A DNA stretch of 55,833 nucleotides, taken from positions 1 through 55,833 of the forward strand of contig URPH01000020.1 in the NCBI GenBank assembly GCA_900549665.1. The letters are read 5' to 3'. This DNA is from an uncultured Lachnospiraceae bacterium. Its GTDB lineage: Bacteria; Bacillota; Clostridia; Lachnospirales; Lachnospiraceae. Shown piece after piece: positions 1 to 8,052 of the stretch (its first letter is position 1; the number at the start of each line of letters is the position of its first letter). The translations under genes and the position numbers were made by a program. The notes beneath the pieces were generated by a model that was given only the letters and a program-made list of their open reading frames with translations, was not told the DNA's origin and made no database searches.

Positions 1-5
1 TTTGA

Positions 6-95
6 GAATTGTGGGAGCTGCTTTGCAGCGGAGCAATTCGTGGATATCAAGTTAGAGGCAAAATACCTTTTGACTCTAACATCATAATATTTCAA
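6..95. other. Hairpin region with possible degenerate dispersed repeat
   Basis: Positions 6-39 form a hairpin: outer arms GAATTG/CAATTC and an inner GCTGC/GCAGC stem. Positions 51-57 and 74-80 (GTTAGAG/CTCTAAC) form a second one. Read on the minus strand, 55-95 resembles the first 25 bases of the dispersed element seen at 20002, 23340 and 43510, but with several differences, so this would be a decayed copy at best. Frame 1 is open from the window edge to a TAA at 88-90, but nothing in the 29 residues is recognisable, and I treat the stretch as intergenic. Confidence 0.35.
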
Positions 96-124
96 TATGA
101 AATAAATCAGGCAGATAAAAATTA

Positions 125-180
125 ACAAAGTACAGTTAAAAAACAAAGTGCAATTAAAACAACAGTATGCAATAAAAAAC
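125..180. repeat. Three imperfect 18-bp A-rich tandem units
   Basis: Units at 125-142, 143-160 and 161-180 share the pattern ACAAAGT-CA-TTAAAA with substitutions and a 2-base insertion in the third. They lie just upstream of the argJ ribosome binding site. An upstream in-frame ATG at 148 falls inside the repeat, which argues against it being the real argJ start. Confidence 0.5.
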
Positions 181-201
181 AGATACACAAGGAGTAGAAA
201 A

Positions 202-1446
202 ATGGAACAGAAACAACAGAATGAATTTACATTTGTAGAAGGCGGCGTATGTGCGGCACAGGGATTTGTGGCAAACGGTTTAAACTGTGGATTGAATCCC
301 AATAAGGAAAAGAACGATCTGGCACTGGTATACAGCGAGACCATGTGCGATACAGCCGCTGTTTTTACGCAGAATAAGGTAAAGGGTGCGCCGATCCTGG
401 TAACCAAAAAACATCTGGAACAGACAGGCGGAAAAGCGAGAGCCATCATCGCAAACAGCAAAAATGCCAATACCTGCAATGCGGACGGAGAAGAAAAAGC
501 GGAACGGATGGCTGTGCTTGCCGGTCGTGTGCTTGGCATTCCGGCTAATGAGGTTATCGTGGCTTCGACAGGTGTTATCGGTCAGATTCTTCCGATGGAA
601 CCGATCGAAGCACATATAGATGAGCTGGCAGCAGGTCTTTCCAAAGAAAATCACGGAAAAGCCGAGTATGCGATCATGACAACCGATACCGTTATGAAGG
701 AATGTGCTGTTTCATTTGAGCTAGACGGTAAAACGGTTACCGTGGGCGGAATGGCAAAGGGAAGCGGCATGATCCATCCCAATATGGCGACAACCCTTAA
801 TTTTGTCACAACCGATGCCGCAATCGACAGAGAGCTTTTACAGAAGGCGGTAAGCAAAATTGTCAAGATTACCTATAACTGTCTGAGTGTGGATGGAGAC
901 CAGTCTACCAATGATACTCTGTGCGTGATGGCAAACGGACTTGCGGGCAACAAACGTATTGATGCGGAAAACAAAGATTATGATACATTCTGCGAGGCTC
1001 TGTATCAGGTATTGATGAATCTGACCAGGATGCTTGCAAAGGACGGCGAGGGAGCAACCAAGCTTCTCGAATGTGAGGTAAAAGGTGCAAAGGATCTGGA
1101 TACAGCTATTATCGTGGCAAAAAGTGTGATCCGCTCACCTTTGTTTAAATGTGCCATGTTTGGAGAAGATGCCAACTGGGGACGTATTTTGTGCGCGATC
1201 GGTTATGCAGAGGCTGATTTTGAAATTGACAAGGTGGACGTGGACCTTGCTTCTAAATACGGTACCGTTGCCGTGTGCCGCAATGGAGCAGGTGTTGCGT
1301 TTTCGGAAGAGGAAGCAGCCAGGATCCTGTCGTCTGACGAGATTTTTATTCATGTAGATTTAAAGCAGGGAACAGAAAGCGCCAAGGCATGGGGCTGTGA
1401 TCTGACCTATGACTATGTAAAGATCAACGGAGATTACCGTTCTTGA
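202..1446 (+). CDS. argJ: Bifunctional glutamate N-acetyltransferase / amino-acid acetyltransferase ArgJ
   Basis: ArgJ moves the acetyl group from N-acetylornithine to glutamate in the cyclic arginine pathway, and in bifunctional forms also makes N-acetylglutamate from acetyl-CoA. The protein is 414 residues, the normal length. It contains the self-cleavage site in the context KGSGMIHPNMATTLNF, with the nucleophile at about Thr197, where the precursor splits into alpha and beta chains. The start at 202 is chosen because AAGGAG lies 8 bases upstream; an ATG at 148 adds 18 residues with no family likeness. The usual partners argC, argB and argD are not beside it: no gene is visible upstream within the window and the next gene is a regulator. 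Whether it is mono- or bifunctional cannot be told from sequence alone. Confidence 0.95.
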   Translation: MEQKQQNEFTFVEGGVCAAQGFVANGLNCGLNPNKEKNDLALVYSETMCDTAAVFTQNKVKGAPILVTKKHLEQTGGKARAIIANSKNANTCNADGEEKAERMAVLAGRVLGIPANEVIVASTGVIGQILPMEPIEAHIDELAAGLSKENHGKAEYAIMTTDTVMKECAVSFELDGKTVTVGGMAKGSGMIHPNMATTLNFVTTDAAIDRELLQKAVSKIVKITYNCLSVDGDQSTNDTLCVMANGLAGNKRIDAENKDYDTFCEALYQVLMNLTRMLAKDGEGATKLLECEVKGAKDLDTAIIVAKSVIRSPLFKCAMFGEDANWGRILCAIGYAEADFEIDKVDVDLASKYGTVAVCRNGAGVAFSEEEAARILSSDEIFIHVDLKQGTESAKAWGCDLTYDYVKINGDYRS

Positions 1447-1489
1447 TAAGAGTTTCCCATGCTTTTATCCCATATGTCATGATATGATG

Positions 1490-1546
1490 ATAATTACGGA
1501 ACAAATCGGTTTGAACTGCTATGACGGATTGTTTCGTAATTATATT
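1490..1546 (+). terminator. Long imperfect hairpin after argJ
   Basis: Arms at 1490-1507 and 1527-1543 pair over about 17 bp with one wobble and one bulge, followed only by a short T-rich stretch. It could be a weak argJ terminator or a leader structure for the next gene, since it ends just before the AAGGAGG at 1551. Confidence 0.45.
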
Positions 1547-1565
1547 TTAAGGAGGTTTTCTTTTT

Positions 1566-2324
1566 ATGGAAAACAGACATGAGGTGGGAGTTAGCAGAAA
1601 ACAGATCTTGATTTTGGAGGATGAAAACCGGTTGTTAAACCGGCTGGTACGGCTTTTGGAGGAGTTGTGTCCGGGTGCGGAGATCTTTCGTACGGTTGAA
1701 TTGGAGGAAGCTTATCATATGGCATTCGGAAAGCAGGTAGAACTGATTTTTATCCGGATGCACATGAATTGCCATTTTGATGATTCAAGGATCCATTTTA
1801 TCGAGCGTATCAAAAAGAATGAGGAGTTTGCATTTGTTCCGATCATTCTGGTTTCAACAGATGAGCTGAATTTCCGGTATTTTTTAGGAGAACTGCATTG
1901 CTTTGGAATTATGGATCCACAGTTTGACAGAGAATATGCGATCCGCCTGATCAAAAAGGCGCTGCAGTTCAGACACCGGATCGCGGAAAAGCAGTATGCG
2001 TATTTTAAAACCGGAGGGGCGATTAAGTGTGTGAGGATTGCGGACATTTTATATATTGAGCATCATAAAAAATACGCGGTTGTCTATACACGTCTGGGGC
2101 AGTTTCGGCTGACGAACTGTTCCGGTAACAGCACAATGCAGAAATTTGAACATTATGATTTTATAACCTGCGCCAAGGGGATTGTTGTCAATATGCGCTG
2201 CGTTGCTGAGATAGATTTCAGAAAAAAATGCCTCAATTTTAAAGATGGGCAGACTGTTGTTGCATTTGGACAGAATTATTCCAAAAAAATTTATTCCTAT
2301 CTGGATGCAACAGGAGTTATGTAA
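1566..2324 (+). CDS. LytTR-family response regulator with degenerate receiver
   Basis: A 252-residue regulator. Residues 12-130 have the fold pattern of a CheY-like receiver (ILILEDEN at 14-21 supplies the acidic pair). Residues 145-250 form a LytTR DNA-binding domain, with the typical CVRIADILYIEHHKKYAVVYT beginning (split here as CVRIADILYIE and HHKKYAVVYT). The phospho-acceptor aspartate at the end of beta-3 is replaced: LIFIRMHM has Arg64 where Asp is expected. The conserved Lys-Pro near the end of the receiver reads Asp-Pro. The domain therefore probably cannot be phosphorylated in the usual way. A strong AAGGAGG precedes the ATG. No histidine kinase lies next to it. LytTR proteins usually bind pairs of 9-bp direct repeats; I could not identify its targets here. 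Confidence 0.85.
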   Translation: MENRHEVGVSRKQILILEDENRLLNRLVRLLEELCPGAEIFRTVELEEAYHMAFGKQVELIFIRMHMNCHFDDSRIHFIERIKKNEEFAFVPIILVSTDELNFRYFLGELHCFGIMDPQFDREYAIRLIKKALQFRHRIAEKQYAYFKTGGAIKCVRIADILYIEHHKKYAVVYTRLGQFRLTNCSGNSTMQKFEHYDFITCAKGIVVNMRCVAEIDFRKKCLNFKDGQTVVAFGQNYSKKIYSYLDATGVM

Positions 2325-2892
2325 ATCACATTGTGGTGACGGCAGGGTAAAATAAAACTTTTGTTTCAGAATGAAACAGGAAAGATATGCTGAAAGACGT
2401 GTTGTAAGACAGGATAGAAGATATGCTTTTGTATTTACTCTGCCTGAGTATTATGTCAACCACAGAACCAGTTTATAAAAAAAGACTGTCATTTTGGGGG
2501 GATTGGTGCCGGAGGTATCAATTATATGGTCTAAAGCCGGATTACGACTGTTTTTGGTATTTGGGACCCGGAAAACAGGCTTTGGGCATAAAAATATGGC
2601 TGGTCCTGTAAAAAAACAGATTTTTTTTCGGTGAGATTTGGTAAAAACTGCGATAATCGCGTAAAAACGACAGAAAATGACAAAAATCGACAGAGATAAT
2701 GCGTAAAACAGGTATTTTTATGCTCAAAAATTGCGTATGTACGGAAAAATACAGGAATGTGTAAAAAAATATACCGGATTTTTGCTTTGGAAAAATGTTT
2801 TGAGAAAATGTTTTGAAAAAATGTGACAGATATATTTCAAAATATGTCATAATTTGCTATACTGATTTTAACTATGAAGAGTGGAGTTTATT
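2325..2892. other. 568-bp gene-free stretch with A-tracts
   Basis: No convincing gene. A short frame at 2423-2611 lacks a ribosome binding site and any family likeness. At 2358-2384 there is a small hairpin (TGTTTC/GAAACA). From 2640 to 2725 runs of four or five A recur roughly every 10-14 bases together with repeated CGACAG and GCGTAAAA words, a pattern typical of intrinsically curved DNA. It ends at the promoter of the following lipoprotein gene. Confidence 0.5.
2824..2863 (+). promoter_or_regulatory. Putative promoter with TGACA/TGTCA dyad
   Basis: TATACT at 2858-2863 is a good -10 box. TTTCAA at 2835-2840 is a weak -35 with a 17-base spacer. A TGACA (2824-2828) and TGTCA (2845-2849) dyad overlaps it and could be an operator. 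It lies 30 bases before the lipoprotein start. Confidence 0.45.
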
Positions 2893-3972
2893 ATGATTCT
2901 GAAAAAAAAGTTTCACAATAAAAAATTATACAAAAAAATACTTCCGCTGTTGCTTGTTTTGTCCATGTGTCTGCTTTCGGGCTGCGGACAAAAAGAGGGT
3001 GATCAGACAAAGGCCGGCTTTTCCGCTATTGGGGAGTCGGATTATGATACGGCGATGCAGTGCTTTCAGGCCGCGATTGACGAGGGTGAGGATGCAGAGC
3101 TTGCTTATCGCGGAATTGGCATGACCTATCTTGGGATGGCGCAGTATGATGAGGCTGTTGATGCTTTTGAGACTGCTTTATCCAATGGCGGGCTGTTTGC
3201 CGGAGATTTGGAGCGCGATATCAATTTTTATATGGCTACCGCTTTATACAAAAATGGCAATTACACACGGGCCGGTGAGTTGTTGGATGTGATCATCAAA
3301 AGTCAGAAAAACAATGTCGATGCGCATTTTTTAAGAGGCTGTGTTGCTCTGGAAACCGATGATTACGAAAACGGCATTTACCATTTTGATAAGGCTATCG
3401 AAAATTCCAAGGATCAGCAGTCCATGAAGATCCGTGTTTTTGAAGAACTGGTTTCCAATGGCTATGAAGACAAGGGGAGTGAGTATCTGACCGGTATTTT
3501 AGATGACGGTTCCAAGCTAAGCGATTATGAGCAGGGTGTTGTGTATTTTTATTTAAAGGATTATGATAGTGCCAGAAATCATCTGGGACTGGCAAAACAG
3601 TCGGATACCAAAAATGCCGGCAATATCGTATACATGCTTGGTAAGACTTATGAGCAGCTTGGCGAGTACAATTATGCGAGTGTGCTTTATACCGAGTACC
3701 TGCAGGATCACACAGGCGATGCCAATATCTACAATCAGCTTGGCATCTGTCAGTTAAAGCTTGATGATGCAGCATCAGCTATTAAGTCTTTTGAGAGCGG
3801 ACTTGAGCTTGGCAATACAGCCATGACACAGATTTTAAAATACAATCAGATCTGTGCCTATGAGCAGGCAACCGATTTTGACAAGGCAAAGACCTTATTG
3901 GATGAATATCTGGCGGCATATCCGGATGATGAGGCTGCTCAGAGAGAAGCTGTATTTTTAAGTACAAGATAA
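2893..3972 (+). CDS. TPR-repeat lipoprotein
   Basis: A 359-residue secreted lipoprotein. A signal peptide with a hydrophobic core at residues 16-30 ends in the lipobox LLSGC, which would lipidate Cys31. The rest is a run of tetratricopeptide-like helical hairpins from about residue 42 to the end (for example DYDTAMQCFQAAIDEGED and YDEAVDAFETALSNG). Such solenoids bind partner proteins, so a role in envelope assembly or sorting is plausible, but the partner is unknown. The start at 2893 is preferred over a GTG at 2881 because AGTGGAG lies 7 bases before it. It is monocistronic or read into pyrF; the 87-bp gap holds a small hairpin. Confidence 0.8.
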   Translation: MILKKKFHNKKLYKKILPLLLVLSMCLLSGCGQKEGDQTKAGFSAIGESDYDTAMQCFQAAIDEGEDAELAYRGIGMTYLGMAQYDEAVDAFETALSNGGLFAGDLERDINFYMATALYKNGNYTRAGELLDVIIKSQKNNVDAHFLRGCVALETDDYENGIYHFDKAIENSKDQQSMKIRVFEELVSNGYEDKGSEYLTGILDDGSKLSDYEQGVVYFYLKDYDSARNHLGLAKQSDTKNAGNIVYMLGKTYEQLGEYNYASVLYTEYLQDHTGDANIYNQLGICQLKLDDAASAIKSFESGLELGNTAMTQILKYNQICAYEQATDFDKAKTLLDEYLAAYPDDEAAQREAVFLSTR

Positions 3973-3982
3973 CAAACATTTG

Positions 3983-4025
3983 AAAAAGCACGAACGGCTT
4001 TTTGACCTTTTGACCCTGATATCAT
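3983..4025 (-). repeat. Partial copy of the dispersed two-hairpin element
   Basis: Read on the minus strand from 4025 to 3989, this matches the first 37 bases of the full elements at 20002, 23340 and 43510 (ATGATATCAGGGTCAAAAGG and on to GTTCGTGC), then diverges. The truncated end forms a small hairpin, AAAAAGC 3983-3989 with GCTTTTT 3997-4003. Read on the plus strand it looks like a weak terminator for the lipoprotein gene. Confidence 0.7.
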
Positions 4026-4059
4026 TTTATAAAAAATTACAAATTAAAGGAGTCATCAC

Positions 4060-4983
4060 ATGATTAATCAACTTGTTTCCAAAATTCAAAAAACAGGAGC
4101 ACCGATCGTTGTCGGACTGGATCCGATGATGAAATTTGTTCCCGAGCATATCAAAAAAAAGGCTTTTGAAGAGTATGGTGAGACACTGGAAGGCGCTGCA
4201 GAAGCAATCTGGCAGTACAACAAAGGAATTGTTGATGCGGTTTATGATCTGATCCCGGCAGTAAAGCCGCAGATCGCTATGTATGAGCAGTTTGGTATTC
4301 CAGGCTTGCAGGCTTTCAAAAAGACCGTGGACTACTGCAAGGAAAAGGGACTGGTTGTGATTGGTGATATCAAAAGAGGCGATATCGGATCTACTTCCAC
4401 AGCTTATGCAGTCGGACATCTGGGAAAGGTACAGGTGGGAAGCAAGTCATATGCAGGTTTTGACGAGGATTTTGTGACAGTCAATCCTTATCTTGGCAGT
4501 GATGGTGTGAAACCTTTTATCGATGTCTGCAAAGAGGAAAAGAAAGGTATTTTTGTACTGGTTAAGACCTCCAATCCAAGCAGCGGGGAGTTTCAGGACC
4601 GCCTGATCGACGGCAAGCCTCTGTATGAGCTGGTTGGTTCCATGGTAGATACATGGGGCTCTGAATTGATGGGAGATTCCTATAGTTATGTCGGAGCAGT
4701 AGTCGGAGCAACCTATCCGGAAATGGGCAAGGTGCTGCGTGATATCATGCCAAAGGCATACATTTTGGTTCCCGGATATGGTGCACAGGGAGGAAAGGGC
4801 AAGGATCTCGTCCACTTCTTCAATAAGGACGGACTTGGAGCCATCGTCAATTCTTCCAGAGGTATCATTGCCGCATACCAGCAGGATGCATACAAAGAAA
4901 AATTTGCTCCCGAAAATTATGCCGATGCTTCCAGGGCAGCAGTGCTTGCCATGAAAGAGGATATTGCAGAAGCACTAAGATAA
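4060..4983 (+). CDS. pyrF: Orotidine 5'-phosphate decarboxylase, type 2
   Basis: PyrF decarboxylates OMP to UMP, the last step of pyrimidine synthesis. The 307-residue length and the motif GDIKRGDIGSTS, which carries the catalytic Asp103, Lys105 and Asp108, identify the long type-2 (PyrF2) family. AAAGGAG precedes the ATG by 9 bases. pyrE (orotate phosphoribosyltransferase, the preceding enzyme) lies 3.5 kb downstream behind its own promoter, so the two are near but not one operon. Downstream, after only 24 bases, is a possible sigma-D promoter, so the motility-type genes that follow may be transcribed both by read-through from pyrF and from that promoter. Confidence 0.95.
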   Translation: MINQLVSKIQKTGAPIVVGLDPMMKFVPEHIKKKAFEEYGETLEGAAEAIWQYNKGIVDAVYDLIPAVKPQIAMYEQFGIPGLQAFKKTVDYCKEKGLVVIGDIKRGDIGSTSTAYAVGHLGKVQVGSKSYAGFDEDFVTVNPYLGSDGVKPFIDVCKEEKKGIFVLVKTSNPSSGEFQDRLIDGKPLYELVGSMVDTWGSELMGDSYSYVGAVVGATYPEMGKVLRDIMPKAYILVPGYGAQGGKGKDLVHFFNKDGLGAIVNSSRGIIAAYQQDAYKEKFAPENYADASRAAVLAMKEDIAEALR

Positions 4984-4987
4984 GGGG

Positions 4988-5015
4988 TTTATATATTCGT
5001 TATTTTGGCCGATAT
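4988..5015 (+). promoter_or_regulatory. Candidate sigma-D (sigma-28, flagellar) promoter
   Basis: GCCGATAT at 5008-5015 is an exact match to the -10 box of Bacillus-type sigma-D promoters. The -35 region, 16 bases upstream, is only TTTA (4988-4991) against a consensus TAAA. It sits ahead of a gene pair whose second member resembles the flagellar cap protein FliD, which makes the call more credible. Confidence 0.5.
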
Positions 5016-5029
5016 CTATATTAGAAGAG

Positions 5030-5047
5030 GCGCAAAAGGATTTGCGC
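5030..5047 (+). other. Perfect 7-bp hairpin in leader
   Basis: GCGCAAA (5030-5036) and TTTGCGC (5041-5047) pair around an AGGA loop, in the presumed 5' leader of the gene at 5098. No T-run follows, so it is not a terminator. Its AGGA loop resembles a Shine-Dalgarno core, so a post-transcriptional role is possible but speculative. Confidence 0.35.
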
Positions 5048-5097
5048 ATGTTAATAAGCCGGAATGGCTGACGTTTTTAATCAAGGAGGATAAGATT

Positions 5098-5706
5098 ATG
5101 GCAAATGTTAATTCAGTAGGAAGCAATTATACAGACGTATATGGCGCGTACAATACTTCCGGTACCAAAAAGGCAGAAACAAAGGATACACAGACAGCTT
5201 CCAATACAACGGCAGCTACTTTTGAAGCTTCCGCAAAGGGAAGGGAAAAAGCTTCCAAGATGTCTGCTTCCGATCGTGCGGCACTTGTTTCACAGTTAAA
5301 GGCAGATGCCCAGTCAAGAACTGAGCAGATGACAAGCATCGTTACCAAGATGCTCCAAAAACAGGGAGTTACGATTGGCAAGGCAGATGATATGTGGAAG
5401 GTGTTAGCAGGCGGCAATTTTACTGTTGATGCTGCTACCAAGGCACAGGCACAGGCAGATATTGCAGAGGATGGATACTGGGGTGTCAGCCAGACTTCAC
5501 AGCGTATCTTTGATTTTGCAATGGCTTTGTCCGGCGGTGACAAAGATACCATGGAAAAGATGCGTTCTGCATTTGAAAAAGGATTTAAACAGGCTACAGC
5601 TACATGGGGGAAGAAGCTTCCGTCCATCAGCCGGGATACTTACAGTGCAGTTGAAAAATTATTTGATGATTATGCATCAAGCTTTGAAAGTGATACACAG
5701 GAATAG
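5098..5706 (+). CDS. Hypothetical protein, motility-linked by context
   Basis: A 202-residue soluble protein without signal peptide. Residues 1-65 are rich in Ser, Thr, Asn and Ala and look disordered. The C-terminal part from about residue 100 is a compact helical domain with the motif YWGVSQTSQRIFDFAMALSG, a type I recall from uncharacterised clostridial proteins with a DUF5610-like domain. The start at 5098 is chosen because AAGGAGG lies 7 bases upstream; an upstream in-frame extension has no ribosome binding site. It is followed 17 bases later by the FliD-like gene and preceded by a sigma-D-like promoter, so a flagellum-related role is likely, but no specific function is known to me. Confidence 0.7.
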   Translation: MANVNSVGSNYTDVYGAYNTSGTKKAETKDTQTASNTTAATFEASAKGREKASKMSASDRAALVSQLKADAQSRTEQMTSIVTKMLQKQGVTIGKADDMWKVLAGGNFTVDAATKAQAQADIAEDGYWGVSQTSQRIFDFAMALSGGDKDTMEKMRSAFEKGFKQATATWGKKLPSISRDTYSAVEKLFDDYASSFESDTQE

Positions 5707-5723
5707 TCAAAGGGGGACTTACG

Positions 5724-6422
5724 ATGGGAATTTCACTTCAAAATGATTATTCATTTTTATTTGGTACTTCGTCCAATACAACAACGGGCAATACCTTTTC
5801 GCTGTCTGATTATGCGATGATCAAAAACGGCACTTACAAAAAGCTGATGAAAGCATATTATGCAGACACTGACAACAGCTTTGTAAAAAGTGTTGCGAAA
5901 AGCAAGGCAGCCAGTCAGGACAATAACGTAGAAATAAAAAAGCTTCAGGAGACATCCAAGGCACTCTCCGAATCGGCAGAGGCTCTTTATGGAGAAAAAG
6001 GCAAGGATTTATATACTGAGGATAAAAGGGATGATCTGTTAAAAGCGGTATCCGGCTTTGTAAAGGATTACAATTCTACAGTGGATGCGGTTGGTTCCTC
6101 TGACAACGCCAAGGTGGTCCGAATCGGAAATTCCATGGCAGGAAATGCGGTGGCCAACTACAAGCTGTTATCAAGCATCGGTATCCGTGTCGGTACGGAC
6201 AGCAAGCTGACACTGGATGAGGATACCTTTAAAAAAGCAAAGCTTTCATCCATCCAGTCTGTTTTTTCAGGCGTTGGTTCTTTTGCATACAGAGCGAGTG
6301 CATCCGCATCCTATATCAACAATTATGCCAGGGACGATGCCGCAAAGGCGAGCGGTCTCTATGGTGCAAGCGGATCCTACAGTGCTTATTTACAGGGCAG
6401 TACATACAATTCATTCTTCTGA
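5724..6422 (+). CDS. FliD-like flagellar hook-associated/cap-related protein
   Basis: A 232-residue protein. Residues about 65-175 match the pattern of the FliD C-terminal region: a helix with AVSGFVKDYNSTVDAVGSS, then NYKLLSSIGIRVGTDSKLTL, a DEDTFKKA helix and a coiled end. True FliD is about twice as long or more and has a D0 coiled coil at the N-terminus, so this is a shortened relative. It probably acts with the axial flagellar proteins or is a truncated paralogue. AAGGGGG lies 8 bases before the ATG. It forms a two-gene unit with the 5098 gene. The N-terminus (YSFLFGTSS) has no signal peptide, as expected for type III flagellar export. Confidence 0.6.
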   Translation: MGISLQNDYSFLFGTSSNTTTGNTFSLSDYAMIKNGTYKKLMKAYYADTDNSFVKSVAKSKAASQDNNVEIKKLQETSKALSESAEALYGEKGKDLYTEDKRDDLLKAVSGFVKDYNSTVDAVGSSDNAKVVRIGNSMAGNAVANYKLLSSIGIRVGTDSKLTLDEDTFKKAKLSSIQSVFSGVGSFAYRASASASYINNYARDDAAKASGLYGASGSYSAYLQGSTYNSFF

Positions 6423-6471
6423 TCTGTGCGCCGACCTGTCAGCAAAATACAAATAAAGATGTGCAATTATT

Positions 6472-6508
6472 CCGGAATCATGGAAATTGTTTCATGGTTC
6501 CGGTTTGT
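6472..6508 (+). terminator. Hairpin after the FliD-like gene
   Basis: Positions 6472-6487 and 6491-6503 form a stem of about 13 bp with wobble pairs (CCGGAA/TTCCGG at the base), followed by a short T-rich stretch. It probably terminates the motility unit ahead of metY. Confidence 0.55.
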
Positions 6509-6552
6509 CAGTTTCAACATCATGATTTATAAAAAAATACAAGGAGTACGAG

Positions 6553-7836
6553 ATGAGCAATTACAAAATCAATACAAAATGCGTACAGGGTGGATACCAT
6601 CCGGGAAATGGAGAACCGCGTCAGATACCGATTATCCAGTCCACCACCTTCCGTTATGAAACAAGTGAAGCAATGGGCAAATTATTTGATCTGGAGGCAA
6701 GCGGATATTTTTATACCAGACTGCAGAATCCGACCAATGATATGGTAGCTGCCAAGATTGCAGAATTAGAGGGTGGAACAGCTGCTATGCTGACATCTTC
6801 CGGACAGGCTGCCAATTTCTTTGCACTGTTCAATATTTGTGAATGCGGAAGCCATATTGTGGCATCCTCATCCATTTACGGCGGAACCTTCAACCTGATC
6901 TCTGTTACCATGGCAAAGATGGGTATTGAAGTGACCTTTATCTCTCCGGACTGTTCAAAAGAGGAGCTCGATGCGGCATTTAAGGACAATACAAGAGCTG
7001 TATTCGGCGAGACCATTGCCAATCCGGCGCTGACAGTACTGGATATTGAAAAATTTGCAAAAGCAGCTCATGCTCATGGCGTACCGCTTATCGTTGACAA
7101 TACATTCCCGACACCGGTCAACTGCAGACCGTTTGAGTGGGGTGCCGATATCGTGACCCATTCCACAACCAAATACATGGATGGACACGGAGCTGCCGTT
7201 GGCGGAGCTATCGTTGATTCCGGAAGATTTGACTGGATGGCACATGCTGACAAATTCCCCGGACTCTGCACGCCGGATGAATCTTATCATGGCATTACTT
7301 ATGCTGAAAAATTTGGAAAAGAGGGCGCATTTATCACAAAATGTACTTCTCAGCTGATGCGTGACTTTGGATGTATTCAGGCTCCCCAAAATGCATTTAT
7401 TTTAAATCTGGGTCTGGAATCTTTGCATGTCAGAATGGCAAGACATGTGGAAAACGGACAGGCGGTTGCCGAGTTTCTGGCTTCTGATGACAGAGTGGCA
7501 AAGGTCAATTATCCGGGCTTAAAATCCGATCCGTATTATGAGGTTGCACAAAAATACCTGCCAAATGGCGGCTGCGGCGTTGTATCCTTTGAACTGAAGG
7601 GCGGAAAGGCAGCTGCAGAGGCTTTCATGAAAGAATTGAAGCTTGCAGCCATCGAAACACATGTGGCAGACGCGCGTACCTGCTGTCTGAATCCCGCAAC
7701 ATCCACACACAGACAGATGACAGAGGAGCAGCTGATCGAGGCCGGCGTTCCGGCAGGACTGGTTCGTATTTCCTGTGGCCTGGAAGATAAAGAGGATCTG
7801 ATCGCTGATTTAAAACAGGCACTGGATGCGATTTAA
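6553..7836 (+). CDS. metY: O-acetylhomoserine aminocarboxypropyltransferase (MetY-type)
   Basis: A PLP enzyme of the Cys/Met metabolism family that makes homocysteine from O-acetylhomoserine and sulfide. The length, 427 residues, fits MetY rather than the shorter MetB/MetC. The PLP lysine is Lys207 in HSTTKYMDGHG. Other family signatures are YFYTRLQNPTND, which contacts the cofactor phosphate, and SSGQAANFFALFNI. AAGGAG lies 7 bases before the ATG. No SAM riboswitch or T-box was recognisable in the 130-base upstream region. The gene stands alone with a good terminator behind it. Cysteine synthase activity is often also annotated for this family. Confidence 0.92.
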   Translation: MSNYKINTKCVQGGYHPGNGEPRQIPIIQSTTFRYETSEAMGKLFDLEASGYFYTRLQNPTNDMVAAKIAELEGGTAAMLTSSGQAANFFALFNICECGSHIVASSSIYGGTFNLISVTMAKMGIEVTFISPDCSKEELDAAFKDNTRAVFGETIANPALTVLDIEKFAKAAHAHGVPLIVDNTFPTPVNCRPFEWGADIVTHSTTKYMDGHGAAVGGAIVDSGRFDWMAHADKFPGLCTPDESYHGITYAEKFGKEGAFITKCTSQLMRDFGCIQAPQNAFILNLGLESLHVRMARHVENGQAVAEFLASDDRVAKVNYPGLKSDPYYEVAQKYLPNGGCGVVSFELKGGKAAAEAFMKELKLAAIETHVADARTCCLNPATSTHRQMTEEQLIEAGVPAGLVRISCGLEDKEDLIADLKQALDAI

Positions 7837-7888
7837 AGATTCTGGGATATTTATATTTTATTTTTAGATACAATATTGATTTAATAAG

Positions 7889-7926
7889 ATCCACATACTT
7901 GTGAAATGCAGGTGTGTGGATTTTTT
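7889..7926 (+). terminator. Rho-independent terminator of metY
   Basis: A 12-bp stem (7889-7900 with 7910-7921, two wobbles) with a 9-base loop runs directly into TTTTTT. Confidence 0.85.
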
Positions 7927-7960
7927 AATTTTAGATTTTGGAGGTGTTGGATTGAAGTTC

Positions 7961-7990
7961 TTGACAAGGAAAGTTAGTTCGGACTAACAT
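7961..7990 (+). promoter_or_regulatory. Promoter with overlapping palindromic operator
   Basis: TTGACA at 7961-7966 is a perfect -35 and TAACAT at 7985-7990 a fair -10 with an 18-base spacer. The spacer carries the dyad GTTAGT-TCGG-ACTAAC (7973-7988), the size and position expected for a MarR or TetR-type operator. The gene it drives, at 8053, is broken. Confidence 0.55.
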
Positions 7991-8052
7991 ATAAAACAGA
8001 CAGTGAATGGAGCTGTTGTTTCAGAATCATTTAGGCGGAAGGAAGATTTTAT

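Noticed and set aside
1..90. 3' end of a gene at the left edge
   Set aside because: The 29-residue open frame is unrecognisable and overlaps two hairpins and a probable repeat remnant.
2423..2611. 62-residue plus-strand reading frame
   Set aside because: No ribosome binding site, no family likeness, odd composition. A GIGAGGINY-like stretch in another frame hinted at a decayed gene but was too short to support.
6423..6552. SAM riboswitch or T-box before metY
   Set aside because: Only a terminator-like hairpin is visible; none of the conserved riboswitch words were found.
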